DNA of 64,000 bases, from the NCBI RefSeq assembly GCF_019297835.1, contig NZ_CP079203.1, forward strand, positions 3,352,001-3,416,000, read 5' to 3'. Made by a program: the position numbers and the translations under genes. This stretch comes from Sphingomonas sanguinis (lineage in GTDB: Bacteria; Pseudomonadota; Alphaproteobacteria; Sphingomonadales; Sphingomonadaceae). Positions 58,876 to 64,000 of this stretch are shown here, one piece after another. The notes beneath the pieces were generated by a model, which searched no databases, had not been told where the DNA came from, and saw nothing but the letters and a program-made list of their open reading frames with translations. Within the stretch, counting starts at the first letter, position 1. Each line of letters opens with the position of its first letter.

Positions 58876-61815
58876 ATGGCATTTCCGTCCCGCGCTATGC
58901 GCTGCCTTGCCCTGCCGGTCCTGCTCGGGCTGGCGATCCCCGTCATCGGCCAGGTTCCCGGCCAGACCGACAATCGTTCGGTGCCGCAGGGGCTGCCGGT
59001 GCCCGCTGGTGTGGTCTCGGCGGCGGCCGACCCCTTGGCCCCGCTGCCACCGATCCCCGGCGTCGACCAGACGCCCTGGCTCTACAAGGGCTCGGACCTG
59101 CCGCAGGACAAGATGTGGAAGTTCGGGCGGCTGGCCAATGGCCTGCGCTTCGCGGTCCGCCGCAACGGCGTACCGCCCGGGCAGGTGGCGGTGCGGGTGC
59201 GGATCGATGCGGGCTCGCTGAACGAGCAGGCGTCGGAGCGCGGCTTCGCCCATCTGATCGAGCATCTGTCCTTCCGCGGATCGCAATATGTGCCGGACGG
59301 CGAGGCCAAGCGTATCTGGCAGCGGCTGGGCGCGACCTTCGGCTCGGACTCCAATGCGTCCACCACGCCGACCCAGACCGTCTATCAGCTCGACCTGCCC
59401 GGCGCGACCGAGGCGGGGCTGGACGAGAGTCTGAAGATCCTGAGCGGCATGATGGCCGCGCCCTCGCTGACCGCCCAGTCGCTCAACGCCGAGCGCCCGG
59501 TGGTGCTGGCCGAACGCCGCGAGCAGCCGGGGCCGCAGGTCCGCTATTCGGACAAGCTGCGCGAGACCTTCTTTGCGGGGCAGCCGCTGGCCGAACGTTC
59601 GCCGATCGGCCAGCTCAAGACGCTGGAGGCCGCAACGCCCGAGACGGTGAAGGCGTTCCACGACCGCTGGTATCGCCCCGAACGCGCGGTCGTCATCATC
59701 TCGGGCGACATGGATCCGGCGCTGCTCGCCAGACTCGTCACCAGGAATTTCGGGTCCTGGCAGGGCGTCGGCCCCAATCCGCCCGATCCCGATTTCGGCA
59801 AGCCGACCGCCGATGCGCCTGTCGCTGGCGCGCTGGTCGAGCCGTCCATGCCGCCGGTCGTCGCCATGGCGGTGCTGCGCCCGTGGCAGTATCAGGACGA
59901 TACCGCGATCTTCAACCAGAAGCGGATGGTCGACATGGTCGCCGCCCGCCTGATCAGTCGCCGTCTGGAAAATCGGGCGCGCGCCGGGGGCAGCTTCTTG
60001 CAGGCCAGCGTCGCGCTCGACGATGTGTCGCGCTCGGCCAATCTCACCACGGTCAATGTCGTGCCGATCGGCGACAATTGGGAAGCCGCGCTGAAGGACG
60101 TGCGCGCGGTCGTCGCCGACGCGATGGCGACCCCGCCGACGCAGGGTGAGATCGACCGCGAACTTGCCGATTACGACGCGATCCTGCGCAACCAGGTCGA
60201 AACCGCACGGGTCGAGGCGGGGTCGAAACAGGCCGACGACATGGTCGGGGCTCTCGATATCCGCGAGACGGTGACGGCGCCCGAGACGAGCTATCAGATC
60301 CTGCGTCAGGCAATCGATAAGAAGATGTTCACGCCCGACACGGTGCTCGCCTCGACGCGCAAGATTTTCCAGGGCACCGCGACCCGCGCACTGGTCAACA
60401 CCCGCACCGTGCAAGCCGATGCGGTCGCCAGGCTGACCGCCGCGCTGAAGGCCGATGTCCGCCCGCTCGCCGAACAGCGTCGCCGCCAGGGTACGGTGAC
60501 CTTCGCTCAGCTCCCCAAGCTGGGTACCCCCGGCAAGGTCGTGTCACGCGAGAAGGTCTCCGATCTGGGGCTGGAGAAGGTGACCTTCGCCAATGGCACG
60601 CGGCTGCTGCTGTTCGCCAATGACGGCGAGACGGCTCGCGTCTATCTGCGCGTCCGGTTCGGGCGTGGCTATGATGCCTTGCCTGCGAACCGGGAAAGCC
60701 CGGCCTGGGCGGCCGACCTCGCGCTGGTCGCGGGGGGCATCGGCAAGTTCGACCAGGGCGATCTCGACCGGCTGACCGCCGGGCGGACCATGGGGCTGGA
60801 CTTCGACGTCGATGACGATGCGTTCGCCTTCAACGCCCTGTCGTCGCCCGGCGATTATGCCGACAACCTTAAGCTGATGGCGGCCAAGCTGATCGCGCCG
60901 CGCTGGGACGCGGCACCGGTCAACCGGGCCAAGGCGGCGATGCTGGCGGGGTATGACGGGTTCGACTCGTCGCCCGACGGTGTGCTCGGCCATGATCTAG
61001 AGCGGTTGCTGCGCGACGGCGATCCGCGCTGGGGCACGCCGCCGCGCGACGCGGTGGCGGCGACCACGCCCCAGTCGTTCAAGGCGCTCTGGGCCCCGCT
61101 GCTCGCCTCCGGCCCGATCGAGGTGTCGGTGTTCGGCGACGTGAAGGCGGACGACGCGATCAAGGCGGTGGCTGACAGCTTCGGGGCGATCCCGGCGCGT
61201 AAAGGTGCGACCGGCCCGGTACCGCCGATCCGCTTTCCCGCGCATGTCGCCACGCCGGTCGTCCGCACGCATACCGGCCCGGCGGATCAGGCGGCGGCGG
61301 TGATCGCCTGGCCGACCGGCGGCGGCTCGGCCGACGATCGCATCCGCAACCGGCTGGAGGTGCTGGCGCAGGTCTTTGCCGACCGGCTGTTCGACCGGCT
61401 GCGGTCGCAGGCGGGGGCCAGCTACAGCCCACAGGTCGCCAGCCAATGGCCGATCGGCCTGCCCGGCGGCGGGCGGATGATCGCCATCGGTATGGTCGCC
61501 CCCGACAAGGTCGACTTCTTCCTGTCGACCGCGCGCGCGATCGCCGCCGATCTGGCCTCCAAGCCCATCGACGCCGACGAACTGCAACGGATCAAACGGC
61601 CCATGGCGCAGCGCCTCGCCCGCATGGCCTCGGGCAATCTGTTCTGGATGCAGCGGCTGGGCGGTGCGACCTATGACCCGCAGCGGATCGAGGCGACCAA
61701 GCGACTGGCGCAGGATTTCGTGTCGATCGGTCCGGCCGACCTGCAGACGGTCGCGGCGAAATATCTGCGCCCCGATACCGACTGGATGCTGAAGGTGGTG
61801 CCGCGCGCCAAATAA
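58876..61815 (+). CDS. M16-family zinc metallopeptidase, two-domain secreted form
   Basis: The 979-residue protein has a signal peptide (MRCLALPVLLGLAIPVIGQ) and two M16 repeats. The first carries the inverted zinc motif HLIEH in ERGFAHLIEHLSFRGS (about residue 130), the second, from about 570 (EKVTFANGTRLLLFANDGET), lacks HxxEH and is the inactive partner lobe, as in pitrilysin-like enzymes. Substrates are short peptides in the periplasm. The size matches the large PqqL/YhjJ-like proteins. It is followed by a palindromic repeat, then typA. Confidence 0.92.
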   Translation: MAFPSRAMRCLALPVLLGLAIPVIGQVPGQTDNRSVPQGLPVPAGVVSAAADPLAPLPPIPGVDQTPWLYKGSDLPQDKMWKFGRLANGLRFAVRRNGVPPGQVAVRVRIDAGSLNEQASERGFAHLIEHLSFRGSQYVPDGEAKRIWQRLGATFGSDSNASTTPTQTVYQLDLPGATEAGLDESLKILSGMMAAPSLTAQSLNAERPVVLAERREQPGPQVRYSDKLRETFFAGQPLAERSPIGQLKTLEAATPETVKAFHDRWYRPERAVVIISGDMDPALLARLVTRNFGSWQGVGPNPPDPDFGKPTADAPVAGALVEPSMPPVVAMAVLRPWQYQDDTAIFNQKRMVDMVAARLISRRLENRARAGGSFLQASVALDDVSRSANLTTVNVVPIGDNWEAALKDVRAVVADAMATPPTQGEIDRELADYDAILRNQVETARVEAGSKQADDMVGALDIRETVTAPETSYQILRQAIDKKMFTPDTVLASTRKIFQGTATRALVNTRTVQADAVARLTAALKADVRPLAEQRRRQGTVTFAQLPKLGTPGKVVSREKVSDLGLEKVTFANGTRLLLFANDGETARVYLRVRFGRGYDALPANRESPAWAADLALVAGGIGKFDQGDLDRLTAGRTMGLDFDVDDDAFAFNALSSPGDYADNLKLMAAKLIAPRWDAAPVNRAKAAMLAGYDGFDSSPDGVLGHDLERLLRDGDPRWGTPPRDAVAATTPQSFKALWAPLLASGPIEVSVFGDVKADDAIKAVADSFGAIPARKGATGPVPPIRFPAHVATPVVRTHTGPADQAAAVIAWPTGGGSADDRIRNRLEVLAQVFADRLFDRLRSQAGASYSPQVASQWPIGLPGGGRMIAIGMVAPDKVDFFLSTARAIAADLASKPIDADELQRIKRPMAQRLARMASGNLFWMQRLGGATYDPQRIEATKRLAQDFVSIGPADLQTVAAKYLRPDTDWMLKVVPRAK

Positions 61816-61816
61816 T

Positions 61817-61930
61817 TTCCTCCCCTGCAAGGGGAGGGGGACCAGCGAAGCTGGTGGAGGGGTGTCCCCGCTGATGATGACACCCCTCCGTCAGTCCTGC
61901 GGACTGCCACCTCCCCTTGCAGGGGAGGAA
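61817..61930. repeat. TTCCTCCCC-type palindromic repeat, copy 4, between the M16 gene and typA
   Basis: The 114-bp element runs from TTCCTCCCCTGCAAGGGGAG to CCCCTTGCAGGGGAGGAA. It contains ACCAGCGAAGCTGGT, GGAGGGGTGTC pairing with GACACCCCTCC, and CAGTCCTGCGGACTG. It is the most compact and symmetric copy and also a multiple of three. It begins one or two bases after the peptidase stop, so it may serve as a transcript end or stability structure. Confidence 0.94.
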
Positions 61931-62060
61931 CTTGCCGGTGCGAGCATCGTTTTAGCCGCCAACCACCTTTGTGCGGCGCAATAATCGCGCTGCCCTTTCG
62001 CTTTGCTTGGCTTTCGGCTATGGCGCGCGGCGACATACCCTCCGAACAAGAGAAATTTGC

Positions 62061-63902
62061 ATGAGCCTCCGCAACGTGGCGATCATCGCGCACGTCGACC
62101 ATGGCAAGACGACCCTGGTTGATCAGCTGTTCCGCCAGTCGGGCACCTTCCGCGACAACCAGCGTGTCGAAGAGCGCGCGATGGACTCCAACGACCTGGA
62201 AAAGGAGCGCGGGATCACCATTCTCGCCAAGCCGACCTCGGTTGACTGGACTCCGCCGGGCAGCGACGAGTCGATCCGCATCAACATCGTCGACACCCCC
62301 GGCCACGCCGACTTTGGCGGCGAGGTGGAGCGCATCCTCTCGATGGTCGACGGCGTCGTCCTCCTGGTCGATTCGTCGGAAGGCGCGATGCCGCAGACGA
62401 AGTTCGTGACCGGCAAGGCGCTGGCGCTGGGCCTGAAGCCGATCGTCGTCGTCAACAAGGTCGACCGCGCCGACGCGCGTATCCAGGAAGTTCTGGACGA
62501 AGTGTTCGACCTGTTCGTCTCGCTCGACGCGAATGACGAACAGCTCGACTTCCCCGTCCTCTACGCCTCGGGCCGCAACGGCTATGCCTCGACCGACATG
62601 GACGCGCGCGAAGGCACGCTGATCCCGATGTTCGAGACGATCGTGAACCATGTCCCGGCCCCGAAGGTCGAGGTTGAGGACGTGCCCTTCACCTTCCTGG
62701 TGACGCTGCTCGACCGCGACAACTTCCTGGGCCGCATCCTGACCGGCCGCGTGAACTCGGGCACGGTCAAGCTGAACCAGGCGATCCACGCGCTCGACGC
62801 CGATGGCAATGTCATCGAAACCGGCCGCGCGTCGAAGATCCTGTCGTTCCGCGGCCTGGACCGCGTGCCGGTCGAGGAAGCCAAGGCGGGCGACATCATC
62901 TCGCTGGCAGGTCTGGCCGTCGCCACCGTCGCGAACACCATCGCCGACACCAGCGTCAGTGTGCCGCTCCAGGCGCAGCCGATCGATCCGCCGACGCTGT
63001 CGATGCGCTTCGCCGTCAACGACTCGCCGATGGCGGGCCGTGAGGGCTCGAAGGTCACCAGCCGCATGATCCGCGACCGCCTGATGCGCGAAGCGGAGTC
63101 GAACGTCGCGGTGAAGGTCACCGAGAGCGACGACCGTGACAGCTTCGAGGTTGCCGGTCGCGGCGAACTCCAGCTGGGCGTTCTGATCGAGACGATGCGC
63201 CGCGAAGGCTTCGAGCTGGGCATCAGCCGCCCGCGCGTGCTGTTCGGCGAGGACGAGGACGGCAAGAAGACCGAGCCGTACGAAACCGTCATCATCGACG
63301 TGGACGAGGAATATTCGGGCACGGTCGTCGAGAAGATGAACCTGCGCAAGGCCGAGATGACCGACATGCGGCCCTCGGGCGGCGGCAAGACCCGCATCAC
63401 CTTCTCCGCGCCGTCGCGCGGCATGATCGGCTATCACGGCGAGTTCCTGTCGGACACGCGTGGCACCGGCATCATGAACCGCCTGTTCGAGAAGTACGGC
63501 CCCCACAAGGGCAAGATCGAAGGCCGCAAGAACGGCGTTCTGATCTCGAACGGCGCCGGCGAAGCACAGGGCTATGCCCTGGGTCCGCTCGAAGAGCGCG
63601 GCATCCTATTCGTCGGTCACGGCGAGGCGCTCTATGAGGGCATGATCATCGGCGAGAACGCCAAGACGGATGACCTTGAGGTCAACCCGATGAAGGCGAA
63701 GCAGCTGACCAACTTCCGCGCGTCGGGCGGCAAGGATGACGCCATCCGCCTGACCCCGCCGAAGAAGATGACGCTGGAGCAGGCGATCGCCTATATCGAC
63801 GACGACGAGATGGTCGAAGTGACCCCGAAGTCGATCCGTCTGCGCAAGCGCTACCTCGACCCGAACGAGCGCAAGCGCGCGGCTCGGTCGAAGGCGGCGT
63901 AA
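62061..63902 (+). CDS. typA: Ribosome-associated translational GTPase TypA/BipA
   Basis: The 613-residue GTPase binds the ribosome and affects stress and cold growth. AIIAHVDHGKTTLVDQL is the G1 loop, RGITILAK the switch I Thr, VDTPGHADFGGEVER the G3 DxxG, and VVNKVDRADAR the G4 NKxD. The C-terminal half has EF-G-like domains III and V and a TypA-specific end. ATG at 62061 starts MSLRNVAIIAH, the family start; an upstream in-frame ATG at 61971 is unsupported. A clear terminator follows the stop. Confidence 0.97.
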   Translation: MSLRNVAIIAHVDHGKTTLVDQLFRQSGTFRDNQRVEERAMDSNDLEKERGITILAKPTSVDWTPPGSDESIRINIVDTPGHADFGGEVERILSMVDGVVLLVDSSEGAMPQTKFVTGKALALGLKPIVVVNKVDRADARIQEVLDEVFDLFVSLDANDEQLDFPVLYASGRNGYASTDMDAREGTLIPMFETIVNHVPAPKVEVEDVPFTFLVTLLDRDNFLGRILTGRVNSGTVKLNQAIHALDADGNVIETGRASKILSFRGLDRVPVEEAKAGDIISLAGLAVATVANTIADTSVSVPLQAQPIDPPTLSMRFAVNDSPMAGREGSKVTSRMIRDRLMREAESNVAVKVTESDDRDSFEVAGRGELQLGVLIETMRREGFELGISRPRVLFGEDEDGKKTEPYETVIIDVDEEYSGTVVEKMNLRKAEMTDMRPSGGGKTRITFSAPSRGMIGYHGEFLSDTRGTGIMNRLFEKYGPHKGKIEGRKNGVLISNGAGEAQGYALGPLEERGILFVGHGEALYEGMIIGENAKTDDLEVNPMKAKQLTNFRASGGKDDAIRLTPPKKMTLEQAIAYIDDDEMVEVTPKSIRLRKRYLDPNERKRAARSKAA

Positions 63903-63910
63903 GAGAGAAG

Positions 63911-63939
63911 GGGCCGGACGGAAACGTCCGGCCCTTTTT
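63911..63939 (+). terminator. Rho-independent terminator of typA
   Basis: GGGCCGGACG (63911-63920), a GAAA tetraloop and CGTCCGGCCC (63925-63934) form a perfect 10-bp stem, followed by TTTTT. It begins nine bases past the typA stop. The bases from 63940 to the window end show no gene I can support. Confidence 0.97.
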
Positions 63940-64000
63940 CGTTATTGCGGCCATCGCCATCGGCACACCGGATGCATCGCGAATCCGATCACAGATGACG

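Noticed and set aside
63682..63966. A minus-strand gene opposite the end of typA
   Set aside because: It overlaps typA and its terminator and encodes a Ser/Arg/Pro-rich shadow sequence.

Overview
The window looks like a chromosomal segment of a GC-rich alphaproteobacterium, most likely a sphingomonad (Sphingomonas or a near relative). The evidence is the uniformly high GC, many 4-base ATGA start/stop overlaps, the gene order tsaB-rimI-fur-plsC-...-miaB-phoH-...-ybeY-corC plus lnt-metK and trmB, and intergenic palindromic repeats of the kind I associate with sphingomonads. I see no rRNA, tRNA, CRISPR array, prophage or intact insertion sequence. Taxonomy rests on gene content and protein style alone; no search was run.

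Layout. 1-10 kb: the end of prmA, then a propionyl-CoA to succinyl-CoA module (pccB, methylmalonyl-CoA epimerase, an enoyl-CoA hydratase, B12-dependent methylmalonyl-CoA mutase, bioB, pccA), with a convergent CitE-like CoA-ester lyase. BioB makes the cofactor that PccA carries. 10-14.5 kb: a small membrane protein and cyoABCD, a heme-copper quinol oxidase without an adjacent cyoE. 14.5-25.5 kb: a minus-strand glycogen operon, glgP-glgB-glgC-glgA-pgm-glgX in transcription order, covering synthesis, branching, phosphorolysis, debranching and the Glc-1-P/Glc-6-P link. 25.5-31 kb: mntH, ubiA, two tandem paralogous family-2 glycosyltransferases with TPR-like tails, and ppk2. 31-36.7 kb: rsmE, gshA, an isoprenylcysteine-methyltransferase-like membrane protein, a charged helix-turn-helix protein, a 70-residue protein and a prolyl-4-hydroxylase-like dioxygenase.

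36.7-55 kb holds the RNA and envelope cluster that in many alphaproteobacteria is compact, all on the minus strand: tsaB, rimI, fur, plsC, miaB, phoH, ybeY, corC, lnt, metK, trmB. Here it is opened at several points: a vapBC toxin-antitoxin pair between phoH and ybeY, a frameshifted GNAT gene plus about 4.5 kb of accessory genes between corC and lnt, and an FNT channel plus a secreted protein between metK and trmB. 55-64 kb: a RutE-like nitroreductase, a NifU/Nfu iron-sulfur scaffold, a chemoreceptor, an aspartyl/asparaginyl beta-hydroxylase, an M16 peptidase and typA with a clear terminator.

The most unusual features are the palindromic repeats. One family (ends TTCCTCCCC...GGGGAGGAA, about 114-171 bp) has four copies. 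Three are intergenic. The fourth is 123 bp, a multiple of three, and lies in frame inside the methylmalonyl-CoA mutase gene, adding about 41 residues to the linker between the catalytic and B12-binding domains. A different repeat after prmA can fold into a perfect three-way junction. Other points of interest are an 8-4-8 palindrome before metK, a 7-1-7 Fur-box-like site before fur, the phoH-vapBC-ybeY arrangement and a 27-bp in-frame duplication in pgm. I did not find a clearly new multigene defence or biosynthetic system.
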